Origin: an uncultured Roseburia sp.
GTDB lineage: Bacteria > Bacillota > Clostridia > Lachnospirales > Lachnospiraceae
Assembly: GCA_934292805.1 (NCBI GenBank)
Contig: CAKQXQ010000029.1
Coordinates: 1-27,778 of the forward strand
Direction: 5' to 3'
Length of the DNA stretch: 27,778 nt
Both the position numbers and the translations under genes were made by a program. This document shows positions 5,886-13,384 of the stretch, one piece after another (positions within the stretch are counted from its first letter, which is position 1; each line of letters opens with the position of its first letter). The notes under the pieces are model-generated. The model was not told the origin of the DNA. It saw nothing but the letters and a program-made list of their open reading frames with translations, and searched no databases.

Positions 5886-6890
5886 ATGGAAAATAAAAAA
5901 GAGAATTGTTACGAAATTGCAAAAAGAATTTATCAGTTAGATAAAGATGTTTATAAATGCCTTGGTTCTTCTTTGGGTAGAGTTTATACCGGCGATGAAG
6001 CTACCTGTATTGAGGATATTACAAAGAATCTGATCACAAGACCACAGGGACACCAGATACGTACCGAATTTGCTCTGATCGGTAATATGGCCCGTACCAT
6101 TAAAGATAAAGAAGATCACCGCAAAATGATGACGGAGTATAATGAAATCTTACATTTGATCTCTGATCTACCGGAAAGCTTTGGCAGTGTTGATATTATT
6201 AATGAGAACCTTGCCGCATTGAACTCATCAAATTTAAGACAGAAATTCTCACCGGACGATCATCTGATCATCTGTATCGGAAGAAGACACGGAAGTGCCG
6301 GAACAGATATCGGATTTGCACTGGCAGATAAACTGAAGATCAATTACTATGATGCTGAGATTTTTGACAAAGTATTAAAACGTCTGGATGCAGAAAAAGA
6401 AGGATTCGCAGACGAGGGAAACTACGATAAAGAATTCAAAGCAGGAATAGCTAACAATACACGTACCGGAAAGATGTTCCACAACTTTAAAAAGTATCAT
6501 GGTCTTCCGGTAAGAGATGCGATTTTCTTTAACCAGAGTGATCTGATCTGTGAGATGGCTAAGAAAGAGGACTTTATTGTAATGGGAAGATGTGCGGATG
6601 TTGTTCTTACGAATCATCGTATCCCGCATATCAGTATTTTTATTACAGCTTCCTTTGACCAGCGTGTGCGCCGTATGATGGAACTGCACAATTTAAATTA
6701 TAAGCAGGCAGCACATCTTTTACAGAAACTGGATAAGAAGCATGAGCATTATTACAATTTTTATACAGGAAAAAAATGGGGCGATGCAGTCAACTACGAT
6801 CTGTGTATCAACAGTGCAAGTTATGGAATCGAGGAATCTGTTGAGCTGATCGAGCGTATGATCCACCAGTATCCGAACAGGGATAAATAA
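5886..6890 (+). CDS. Cytidylate kinase-like protein with an extra N-terminal domain
   Basis: A soluble protein of about 334 residues. The C-terminal half, from about residue 125, resembles the cytidylate kinase-like family: IICIGRRHGSAGTDIG takes the place of the nucleotide-binding loop, then LADKLKINYYDAEIF, FIVMGRCADVVL and ISIFITASFDQRVRRM. The loop lacks the GK(S/T) end of a standard Walker A motif; divergent GSGGREIG-type loops are normal in this family, so activity cannot be assumed. The first ~120 residues are predicted mostly helical and I do not recognise them. The start is ambiguous: ATG 5886 (spacing 11 from AAAGG) or TTG 5880 (spacing 5). It follows the antiporter and ends at a strong terminator. 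Its substrate is unknown; the real CMP kinase would be expected elsewhere, beside ribosomal or ispH-type genes. Confidence 0.78.
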   Translation: MENKKENCYEIAKRIYQLDKDVYKCLGSSLGRVYTGDEATCIEDITKNLITRPQGHQIRTEFALIGNMARTIKDKEDHRKMMTEYNEILHLISDLPESFGSVDIINENLAALNSSNLRQKFSPDDHLIICIGRRHGSAGTDIGFALADKLKINYYDAEIFDKVLKRLDAEKEGFADEGNYDKEFKAGIANNTRTGKMFHNFKKYHGLPVRDAIFFNQSDLICEMAKKEDFIVMGRCADVVLTNHRIPHISIFITASFDQRVRRMMELHNLNYKQAAHLLQKLDKKHEHYYNFYTGKKWGDAVNYDLCINSASYGIEESVELIERMIHQYPNRDK

Positions 6891-6902
6891 TTTCAAAAGC
6901 GA

Positions 6903-6938
6903 AGACAGTCGAAAGTAAATCTGGAGACTGTCTTTTTT
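6903..6938 (+). terminator. Terminator after the cytidylate kinase-like gene
   Basis: AGACAGTC (6903-6910) pairs perfectly with GACTGTCT (6926-6933) over a 15-base loop and runs into a T tract. Confidence 0.9.
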
Positions 6939-6966
6939 AGTACCAGAATCTTTTTATAAAATGAAA

Positions 6967-6995
6967 TTGATAAATTCTGTAATTTTCATTATAAT
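6967..6995 (+). promoter_or_regulatory. Sigma-A promoter of the S66 peptidase operon
   Basis: TTGATA (6967-6972) and a perfect TATAAT (6990-6995) are separated by 17 bp. The GAGGAG ribosome site lies 30 bases further on. Confidence 0.85.
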
Positions 6996-7039
6996 TCAGA
7001 TATAAAAAGGATTGGAAGGATAATGAGGAGACGATTTAT

Positions 7040-8083
7040 ATGAGATATCCAGATTTTTTGCCGGAAAACGGGACGATCGGTTTTGTCGCACCATCCTTCG
7101 GGTGTGCAACAGAACCATACTATACAGCATTTTTAAATGCACAGAAGAAGTTTAAAGAGATGGGTTATAAACTTGATCTTGGACCGAACTGCTACGAAGC
7201 AAAGGGAATCGGGATCAGCAATACACCGCAGGCCTGTGGAAAAGAGCTGACAGATTACTATTGCAGTGTGGATAACAATATCTTAATTTCCTGTGGCGGT
7301 GGAGAAATGATGTGTGAAACAGTAAACCACATTGATTTTGAGAAAATCAAAAAGGCAGATCCAAAGTGGTTTATGGGATATTCCGACAACACGAATTTTG
7401 TGTTTTTACAGACAACGATCTGTGACACAGCGGCAGTGTATGGTCCGTGTGCAGGAACTTTCGGCATGGAGCCATGGCATGAAAGCCTTTCTGACACGAT
7501 GGAGGTGCTGACCGGGAAGCGGACAAAGCTTCACAGTTATCCGCTGTGGGAGAAGGACGATCTGAAAGATGAAGGGAATCCATATGTGCCTTACAATACG
7601 ACAGAACCGCTGAAACTGGTTTGTTATCAGGGGGAACATGAGATACAGGCAGATGAGGAAGTGACAATGGAAGGACGTCTTGTGGGTGGCTGCGTAGATT
7701 GTCTTGTGACTTTGCTTGGCACACAGTTCGATCATGTAGAGTCATTTCAGGACAGATACAAAGAGGATGGAATCATCTGGTTCCTGGAATGCTGTGATTT
7801 TAATACCATGGGAATACGACGTGCCATGTGGCAGATGAAGAATGCCGGATGGTTCCGGTATACGAAGGGATTTCTGCTCGGAAGACCGGGCTGCATCGGG
7901 GAAGATCTGATGGGACTGGATCATTATCATGCAGTTGTTGATATTTTAAAAGATTTCAACGTACCGATCATTATGGATGCAGATATCGGGCACCATCCAC
8001 CGATGATGCCGCTGGTCAGTGGAAGTATGGCGAGAGTCACTGCAAAAGAGAAGAAACTGACGGTTGCGATGAAGTATGTGTAA
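7040..8083 (+). CDS. S66-family LD-carboxypeptidase / MccF-like serine peptidase
   Basis: A 347-residue cytoplasmic serine peptidase without a signal peptide. Family members either trim the D-Ala from tetrapeptide muropeptides during cell-wall recycling (LdcA) or cleave acyl-sulfamoyl adenylates for microcin C immunity (MccF). The Ser-Glu-His triad is visible: S115 in GYSDNT, E250 in WFLECCDF and H318 in DIGHHPPMMP. The N-terminal IGFVAPSFG and the ISCGGGEMM loop that shapes the oxyanion hole are typical. At 347 residues it is longer than classical LdcA (about 300), and the insert around residues 180-200 is more like the MccF subgroup. It heads a same-strand group with NfeD, patatin and a dehydrogenase. 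No microcin-type gene is present, so a role in muropeptide or peptide-nucleotide clearance is inference. Confidence 0.88.
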   Translation: MRYPDFLPENGTIGFVAPSFGCATEPYYTAFLNAQKKFKEMGYKLDLGPNCYEAKGIGISNTPQACGKELTDYYCSVDNNILISCGGGEMMCETVNHIDFEKIKKADPKWFMGYSDNTNFVFLQTTICDTAAVYGPCAGTFGMEPWHESLSDTMEVLTGKRTKLHSYPLWEKDDLKDEGNPYVPYNTTEPLKLVCYQGEHEIQADEEVTMEGRLVGGCVDCLVTLLGTQFDHVESFQDRYKEDGIIWFLECCDFNTMGIRRAMWQMKNAGWFRYTKGFLLGRPGCIGEDLMGLDHYHAVVDILKDFNVPIIMDADIGHHPPMMPLVSGSMARVTAKEKKLTVAMKYV

Positions 8084-8135
8084 AGAATCAGTACACAGGC
8101 TTTTGGAAACATAAGAAAGAATGGAGGAACTTGGT

Positions 8136-8615
8136 ATGGAAGTTATTGTATGGGCAGCACTGATTATTTTATTTGTGGTCGTAGAGGTCATTACGGTCGG
8201 GCTTACATCCATCTGGTTTGCAGGAGGAGCACTGGTGGCACTTCTGCTTGCGGCAGCAGGGCTTGATGTGGTATGGCAGTTTGTCGCGTTTCTTGTAGTA
8301 TCCGTTATTTTACTGATGTTCACAAGACCTTGGGCATTAAAGTATATGAAACCAAAACTTGTCAAGACGAATTATGAGGCAGCTGTGGATAAAAAGGTAT
8401 GTCTGACAGAAACTGTGGATAACATAAAAGGAACCGGAACCGCAGTATTGAACGGCCAGGAATGGACTGCACGTGCTTACGAAGACGGAAAAATTTTTGA
8501 GGCTGGCACAATCGTTAAGGTAAAAGAAATCCGTGGTGTGACACTTTATGTGACAGAGAGCGATGCGATGCCGAAAAAGAATGATGTTTTGGAACAGGAA
8601 GAGAAGCAGAACTAA
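8136..8615 (+). CDS. NfeD-family membrane protein
   Basis: A 159-residue membrane protein of the short NfeD type: two or three N-terminal hydrophobic helices (about residues 3-22, 27-46 and 49-65) and a C-terminal OB-fold-like domain (GTGTAVLNGQEWTARAYEDG, then GTIVKVKEIRGVTLYV). NfeD proteins usually work with a stomatin/SPFH protein in membrane microdomain organisation or membrane protein quality control. No SPFH gene is adjacent here, which is uncommon. The ATG at 8136 is preferred over the ATG at 8121 because GGAGG lies at 8123-8127. It lies 52 bases after the S66 gene and 64 before the patatin gene. Confidence 0.88.
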   Translation: MEVIVWAALIILFVVVEVITVGLTSIWFAGGALVALLLAAAGLDVVWQFVAFLVVSVILLMFTRPWALKYMKPKLVKTNYEAAVDKKVCLTETVDNIKGTGTAVLNGQEWTARAYEDGKIFEAGTIVKVKEIRGVTLYVTESDAMPKKNDVLEQEEKQN

Positions 8616-8679
8616 ATTCTTTGTGTAAAGCAGGAAAGACTACAAGGTATGACAGAAAAATAGAAAGAAGTGATTAGAA

Positions 8680-9555
8680 ATGAAATTAGGAATGGTTTTT
8701 GAAGGTGGAGCAAGCAGGACAGCTTTTTCATGTGGCGTTATGGATGCTTTTCTGGAGGAAGATCTGATGCCGGACTATATGATTGGTGTATCAGCAGGCA
8801 TTGCATTTGGTGTATCTTACCTGTCGAAGCAGAAAGGTCGAAATTTAAAGCTTCTGGAAGAATATATGGGCGATAAGCGTTATATGGGAATGAAGTATCT
8901 GTTTGACCGCAGAAAAAAGACGTATTATAACATAGACTTTGTGTTTGATGAGGTTCCGAACAAATTACTGACGTTCGATTATGATACATTCGCAGCATAT
9001 AAAGGAATTGTGGAAGCCGGAGTTACGAATATCCACACAGGCAAGGCTGAGTATCTGAGGGTGCCGCAGAGTATCGATATGAAGGATACATTAGTGGCAA
9101 GCTGTTCCCTGCCGATTTTGTTCCAGCCGGTGAAGATTGGAAGACATTATTATCTGGATGGAGGAATTGCAGATTCTATTCCATTCCGGCATGCATTGCA
9201 TGATGTGAAATGTGATAAGCTGATCGTCGTTCTTACAAGAGAGCATGGCTATGTGAAGACAACAGAGAAAGCAGTACGGATCACAGATAAATTATATAAA
9301 AAATATCCGAATATTGTAGATGCACTTGATACCAGAGCCGAGCGGTACAATAAAGATGTGAAAGAGCTGGAAGAACTGGAAAAGCAGGGAAAGGTATTTG
9401 TGATCGCACCCAAGACAACGATGGGTGTCGGACGCACAGAATCTGATCCAGAGAAGCTTCGTGCATTATATGAGGAAGGCTATCGGATCGGAAAAGAACG
9501 TATGGCTGCATTGCGGGAATATCTGCAAAGTGAGCCGGCTGCAAAGATTGACTGA
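8680..9555 (+). CDS. Patatin-like phospholipase (RssA/YjjU type)
   Basis: A 291-residue cytoplasmic serine hydrolase that would cleave acyl chains from phospholipids. The patatin signature is complete: oxyanion loop FEGGASR (residues 7-13), nucleophile elbow GVSAG with S38, and the Asp of the dyad in LDGGIADSIP (D160). The C-terminal third (RTESDPEKLRALYEEGYRIGKE) is the conserved lid/helix of bacterial YjjU-like members. There is no signal peptide. It is co-directional with NfeD upstream and a dehydrogenase 19 bases downstream, so it is probably part of one transcript. The physiological lipid is unknown. Confidence 0.9.
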   Translation: MKLGMVFEGGASRTAFSCGVMDAFLEEDLMPDYMIGVSAGIAFGVSYLSKQKGRNLKLLEEYMGDKRYMGMKYLFDRRKKTYYNIDFVFDEVPNKLLTFDYDTFAAYKGIVEAGVTNIHTGKAEYLRVPQSIDMKDTLVASCSLPILFQPVKIGRHYYLDGGIADSIPFRHALHDVKCDKLIVVLTREHGYVKTTEKAVRITDKLYKKYPNIVDALDTRAERYNKDVKELEELEKQGKVFVIAPKTTMGVGRTESDPEKLRALYEEGYRIGKERMAALREYLQSEPAAKID

Positions 9556-9574
9556 ATAAGAGGAGACGACAACA

Positions 9575-10522
9575 ATGAAACTTGTTTTTCTGGATGTAAA
9601 ATCAATCGGGGAAGATATTGATCTTTCCGGATTTGATGAATTGGGAGAAGTTGTAAAATATGATTTTACAACGGAGGAAGAAGCGGCACAGCGTACAAAG
9701 GATGCGGATGTTGTTATTATCAACAAAGTGCCGATCAATGAAAAGACGATCGGAGCTGCAGAGCATTTAAAGCTTGTGTGCGTTACCGCAACAGGAACGA
9801 ATAATCTGGACAAGGAATATCTGGATTCCAGAAATATTGCATGGCGCAATGTGGCAGGATATTCGACAGAAACAGTAGCACAGCACACATTTGCACTATT
9901 GTTTTATCTGCTGGATAAATTAAGCTATTATGATGACTATGTGAAATCGGAGAAGTATATTGGGGATACGATGTTTACACATTTTTCAAATGTGTTCCAT
10001 GACTTAAATGGCATGACATGGGGAATTATCGGACTTGGCAATATCGGACGGCGTGTGGCGGATCTCGCAAAAGCATTTGGATGCCATGTGATCTATTATT
10101 CCACATCCGGAAGAAACTGCCAGGAAGGCTATGAGAGAGCCGACTTTGATACATTGCTGGCAACATCCGATATTGTATCGGTACATGCACCGCTTGATGA
10201 AAATACAAAGAATCTGATGGATGCAGAAGCGTTTGGCAAAATGAAGAAATCTGCGATTTTCTTAAATCTCGGACGCGGACCGATCGTTGTAGAGAAAGAT
10301 CTTGCAGATGCACTGTGTAATGGAAAGATCGCCGCAGCAGGTCTGGATGTGCTTGCTGATGAGCCAATGCGTGAGGATAATCCGCTGCGTGAGATCAAGG
10401 ATGGCACAAAGCTGATCATCACACCGCATATCGGCTGGGCAAGTGTGGAATCAAGAACGCGGGTAATGCAGCTTGTGCTTTTAAATGTAAAGAATTTCTT
10501 TAATAATGAAACCGGTGCATAG
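9575..10522 (+). CDS. D-2-hydroxyacid dehydrogenase (glycerate/hydroxypyruvate type)
   Basis: A 315-residue NAD-dependent oxidoreductase of the D-isomer 2-hydroxyacid dehydrogenase family, reducing 2-oxoacids to D-2-hydroxyacids or the reverse. The Rossmann loop is GLGNIG (153-158); the catalytic residues are R234 (NLGRGPIV), E263 (ADEPMRED) and H285 (TPHIGWAS). The N-terminal catalytic lobe has the usual VCVTATGTNNLD and VAGYSTETVAQH blocks. The pattern is nearest to hydroxypyruvate/glycerate dehydrogenases, but substrate choice cannot be settled by eye. An AGAGGAG ribosome site precedes the ATG and the gap from the patatin gene is only 19 bases. It is the last gene before the converging phospholipase gene; only a T-less hairpin (10518-10540) lies between them. 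Confidence 0.9.
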   Translation: MKLVFLDVKSIGEDIDLSGFDELGEVVKYDFTTEEEAAQRTKDADVVIINKVPINEKTIGAAEHLKLVCVTATGTNNLDKEYLDSRNIAWRNVAGYSTETVAQHTFALLFYLLDKLSYYDDYVKSEKYIGDTMFTHFSNVFHDLNGMTWGIIGLGNIGRRVADLAKAFGCHVIYYSTSGRNCQEGYERADFDTLLATSDIVSVHAPLDENTKNLMDAEAFGKMKKSAIFLNLGRGPIVVEKDLADALCNGKIAAAGLDVLADEPMREDNPLREIKDGTKLIITPHIGWASVESRTRVMQLVLLNVKNFFNNETGA

Positions 10523-10545
10523 CCTGTAAGAAGGGCTATGTGGGA

Positions 10546-11505
10546 TCAGGTGGCAGACAAAAGCCCGCTATGGAAGGAGCGGTTTCCATATTCCTTGAGA
10601 AAACGGGCAGTCAGCTCGTGTGCTCTGGACGAATGAAGCTGTACGTGCATAAGTGCAGTCAATTCTTTTAAAAGATGAAAATAGTGTTTTTCAGATTCTT
10701 TATAAAGATCAAAAAAAGAATCGGTAGAAGAAATGGACGAATCCCATGGGTTTGTCCATTTTTTGTGCTGCAGATTAAAGGGGTCACTGCAAAATGACAG
10801 AGAATCATTGGCGATCAACGGAGAAAATACCGGATAGCCAAGGAAGTGCTTTTCTGCCAGACGAAACAGAACTTTTTTCTGTCCACTGCCATCATACAGA
10901 AGACGGAAGCCGAGCTGGGTGGAAAAAATTGCCATGTAGATGGTGTACCTGCTGACCCAGAGACCATCGTATGTGTGCTGGTAAGCATAATGAAGCATAC
11001 GGGCAACGACATATTTCTGGCGATGCGTGAGGCAGATCGTGTTTTCGGCATGAAAATCAGCACGTCTGACATGAAATTTTAAGTCCAGAAGAGTACTGTC
11101 GATTTCTGTTTCCAGGTATGCATGTCTGGAGTAATAGCTTTTGTCAGTCTCATTATAATTTGTACGTCCATAGATAAAAGGATGGCAGGTTGAGTCAAGA
11201 ACATAATGTCCCAGAAATCCTGCAAGGTAAGCCTCTGCAATTTCAAGATCGTCTTTCTTTTTGAAGATCAGCCGGCTTTCCAGAAGACTGGCAAAAAAAG
11301 CATTGGTTTTTCTTGCGTGAGCCATATCACCGAGATTGTGGCCATGCAGGACATAGGCCGGAAGATAATAGAAGAAAATATCCGGTCCCTGATGGCCGAG
11401 TGCATAGACCGCTCTGTTTTTATATAAATTTTTCCTGAGTACGGGATCATCGGACCGCTCGTACATATCTCTTGCAAAAATGTAATGTGTTACGTAGCCG
11501 GGCAT
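10546..11505 (-). CDS. Zinc-dependent phospholipase C family protein
   Basis: A 319-residue protein resembling the zinc-dependent phospholipase C / S1-P1 nuclease fold. Metal-ligand-like residues are spread as in the family: H7 in GYVTHYIF, GHQGPD near residue 37, H in HAR near residue 64, and GFLGHYVLDSTCHPF near residues 97-111, followed by H and E in SRHAYLETEID. There is no signal peptide, unlike secreted clostridial alpha-toxin types, so it is probably cytoplasmic; intracellular members of this kind are common in gut Clostridia and have no clear role. The gene is monocistronic, reads against the preceding dehydrogenase and is preceded by AGGAGATGATTTT before its ATG. A clear promoter lies upstream on the minus strand. 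Confidence 0.83.
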   Translation of the reverse strand: MPGYVTHYIFARDMYERSDDPVLRKNLYKNRAVYALGHQGPDIFFYYLPAYVLHGHNLGDMAHARKTNAFFASLLESRLIFKKKDDLEIAEAYLAGFLGHYVLDSTCHPFIYGRTNYNETDKSYYSRHAYLETEIDSTLLDLKFHVRRADFHAENTICLTHRQKYVVARMLHYAYQHTYDGLWVSRYTIYMAIFSTQLGFRLLYDGSGQKKVLFRLAEKHFLGYPVFSPLIANDSLSFCSDPFNLQHKKWTNPWDSSISSTDSFFDLYKESEKHYFHLLKELTALMHVQLHSSRAHELTARFLKEYGNRSFHSGLLSAT

Positions 11506-11553
11506 AAAATCATCTCCTGTGTAAGCATTGTTTTGCGAAGCAGCTATGTGTCA

Positions 11554-11597
11554 GCTCTTTGCAAAGCTATTATACCCACAAAAAAGAAACATGTTAA
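11554..11597 (-). promoter_or_regulatory. Promoter and possible operator of the zinc phospholipase gene
   Basis: Read on the minus strand, TTAACA (11592-11597) and a perfect TATAAT (11569-11574) are separated by 17 bp. Just downstream, over the expected start site, lies the 10-bp palindrome CTTTGCAAAG within 11554-11569. It could be an operator, but it could also be chance. Confidence 0.65.
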
Positions 11598-11844
11598 GTG
11601 GAAGTATATTTCTTAATAAAAATATAATAATAGATTAACAGAACGGAAATCTTTCGCATGTATTTTCTTTGTAAAATCTTTATTTTTTGATTGAAATTCA
11701 GAAAAAAAGGGAATAATATAAAGATGTAGTAATGAAAACTATGTAATAAAGTGCAGATATTTCAATTTAAGGTTTCTGTATATACATGATAGACAAAATG
11801 CCAAAAATGTATATTTGAATGCGACAAAGATTTTTTTTTGCATA

Positions 11845-11873
11845 TTCAAAAAAAACTTAATATTTCCTATACT
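11845..11873 (+). promoter_or_regulatory. Probable promoter of the radical SAM operon
   Basis: TTCAAA (11845-11850) and TATACT (11868-11873) are separated by 17 bp. This predicts a leader of about 95 bases before the start codon. Confidence 0.5.
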
Positions 11874-11919
11874 TTCATACAGAAAGAGAGAATATAGTTA
11901 GTAATATGATAAGCCATTG

Positions 11920-11940
11920 ATCTGTCCGGACAGGGCAGAT
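11920..11940 (+). promoter_or_regulatory. Leader hairpin upstream of the radical SAM gene
   Basis: ATCTGTCC and GGGCAGAT form an 8-bp stem with a GGACA loop. The alternative reading is a perfect 12-bp DNA palindrome, CTGTCCGGACAG (11922-11933). No T tract follows. It lies 18 bases before the ribosome site ACGGAGG and could be an operator or an mRNA structure. Confidence 0.45.
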
Positions 11941-11974
11941 GTGCAGATGGTAAGAAAACGGAGGATTAAGTACT

Positions 11975-13372
11975 ATGGCAAATATGATAGAGACAGTAGA
12001 AAGAAAAGCATTCGGTGTGGCTGTCGATGCTGCATTGAAGAACCTGAATAAAGACCGTGAAAAAGGATTACTTCAGATTGTTGATCTGGCTGAAAAATTT
12101 ATGGGAAATAACTTCAGTAAAGAAGCTTATGACGGAGCGAGAGCAATGATCAAAGATCCGGATAACAAATGGATGAGATACGTGAACCGTGTTCTGGATG
12201 AAACAGATCCGCATGTCGCAAAGATGACAGCATTAAATCTTGGATTCCAGGCAGCATTCCTTGGAACAAAGACAATCCGTAAGATGAGAGAGGTACATAA
12301 CTGTAATATTCCATGGCTGATTTTAATGGATCCGACATCTGCATGTAATTTACATTGTACAGGATGCTGGGCAGCAGAATATGGTAATAAGTTAAACCTT
12401 ACATTTGATGAAATGGACAGCATTGTCACACAGGGAAAAGAGCTTGGTATCTATTTCTACATGATGACAGGCGGTGAACCACTGGTACGTAAAGCTGATA
12501 TTATCAAGTTATGTGAGAAACACAATGAATGTGCATTCCACTGCTATACAAACGGAACTCTGGTAGACCAGGCATTCTGTGATGAGATGAAACGTGTCGG
12601 AAACCTTTCCTTATCGATTTCTCTGGAAGGATTTGAAGATGCGAATGATTTCCGTAGAGGTGCAGGTGTTTATGAAAAAGTACTTCATGCTATGGATCTG
12701 CTTCATGAGAATGGATTGATTTTTGGTAACAGTGTATGTTATACTCGAAAAAATATGGATGCAGTTACATCTGATGAGTTCTTTGATCTGCTGATCGAAC
12801 ACGGAAGCCGCTTTGCATGGTATTTCCATCTTATGCCGGTTGGTATGAAAGCAGCTCCGGAGCTTATGCCTACAGCCGAGCAGCGTGAGTATATTTATCA
12901 CAGAATCCGTGAGGTTCGTGGAAAGACAGGCGGAAAAGAAATCTTCGTTATGGACTTCCAGAATGATGGTGAATTCGTTGGCGGATGTATTGCAGGAGGA
13001 AGAAACTACTGCCATATTAATCCAAAAGGAGATGTGGAGCCTTGTGTATTTATCCACTATTCCGGTGCCAATATTCGTGAGAAATCCCTGCTTGAATGTC
13101 TGAAGCAGCCATTATTCATGGCATACAGAGATGGCCAGCCATTTAACGACAATATGTTAAGACCATGTCCAATGCTTGAGAATCCGGAATTACTGCAGAA
13201 GATGGTTCATGAGACAGGTGCCCATTCCACTGATGTAGAAGAGGCAGAGCCGGTAGAGCATTTATGCGGTAAATGCGAAGCATACGCATGCGAATGGAAG
13301 AAGACAGCGGATAAACTGTGGGAGGAACATCCTTATCATCAGAAAGGCTACACAAATTTCAAGAAGAAATAA
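11975..13372 (+). CDS. Radical SAM protein with SPASM-like C-terminal cysteine region
   Basis: A 465-residue radical SAM enzyme. The first ~110 residues form a helical domain I do not recognise. The SAM/[4Fe-4S] motif is C124-x3-C128-x2-C131 (CNLHCTGC), with TGGEPL near residue 166 as the SAM-contact motif and ISLEG further on. The C-terminal part has GGCIAGGRNYCHINPKGDVEPC, typical of proteins with auxiliary clusters, plus a late group CGKCEAYAC. CHINPKGDVEPC is common to SPASM-type maturases and to HpnH-like lipid enzymes. No small precursor peptide gene is seen in the window, so a peptide-maturase role has no support here. It is followed in the same frame after its TAA by an integral membrane protein, and the two are probably one operon. 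The start ATG has ACGGAGG nine bases upstream. Confidence 0.9.
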   Translation: MANMIETVERKAFGVAVDAALKNLNKDREKGLLQIVDLAEKFMGNNFSKEAYDGARAMIKDPDNKWMRYVNRVLDETDPHVAKMTALNLGFQAAFLGTKTIRKMREVHNCNIPWLILMDPTSACNLHCTGCWAAEYGNKLNLTFDEMDSIVTQGKELGIYFYMMTGGEPLVRKADIIKLCEKHNECAFHCYTNGTLVDQAFCDEMKRVGNLSLSISLEGFEDANDFRRGAGVYEKVLHAMDLLHENGLIFGNSVCYTRKNMDAVTSDEFFDLLIEHGSRFAWYFHLMPVGMKAAPELMPTAEQREYIYHRIREVRGKTGGKEIFVMDFQNDGEFVGGCIAGGRNYCHINPKGDVEPCVFIHYSGANIREKSLLECLKQPLFMAYRDGQPFNDNMLRPCPMLENPELLQKMVHETGAHSTDVEEAEPVEHLCGKCEAYACEWKKTADKLWEEHPYHQKGYTNFKKK

Positions 13373-13384
13373 GAGGCGAGTCCA

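Larger units (their letters stand above)
11598..11974. other. AT-rich divergent intergenic region
   Basis: This is the rest of the 469-bp gap between the divergent zinc phospholipase and radical SAM genes. It is very AT-rich with several A and T tracts (for example nine T residues near 11831-11839), which may give intrinsic DNA bending. No supportable reading frame or known RNA motif is seen before the promoter at 11845-11873 and the leader hairpin at 11920-11940. Confidence 0.6.

Noticed and set aside
8121..8135. Upstream in-frame start for the NfeD gene
   Set aside because: The ribosome site GGAGG lies within those codons, so initiation at 8136 is more likely.
10518..10540. CATAGCC/GGCTATG hairpin as a terminator for the dehydrogenase gene
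   Set aside because: No T tract follows on either strand, so an intrinsic terminator is not supported.
11975..13372. Peptide-maturation (sactipeptide or ranthipeptide) cluster built on the radical SAM gene
   Set aside because: No small cysteine-rich precursor frame or RRE-type partner is seen nearby, and the neighbour is a lipid-type membrane protein.
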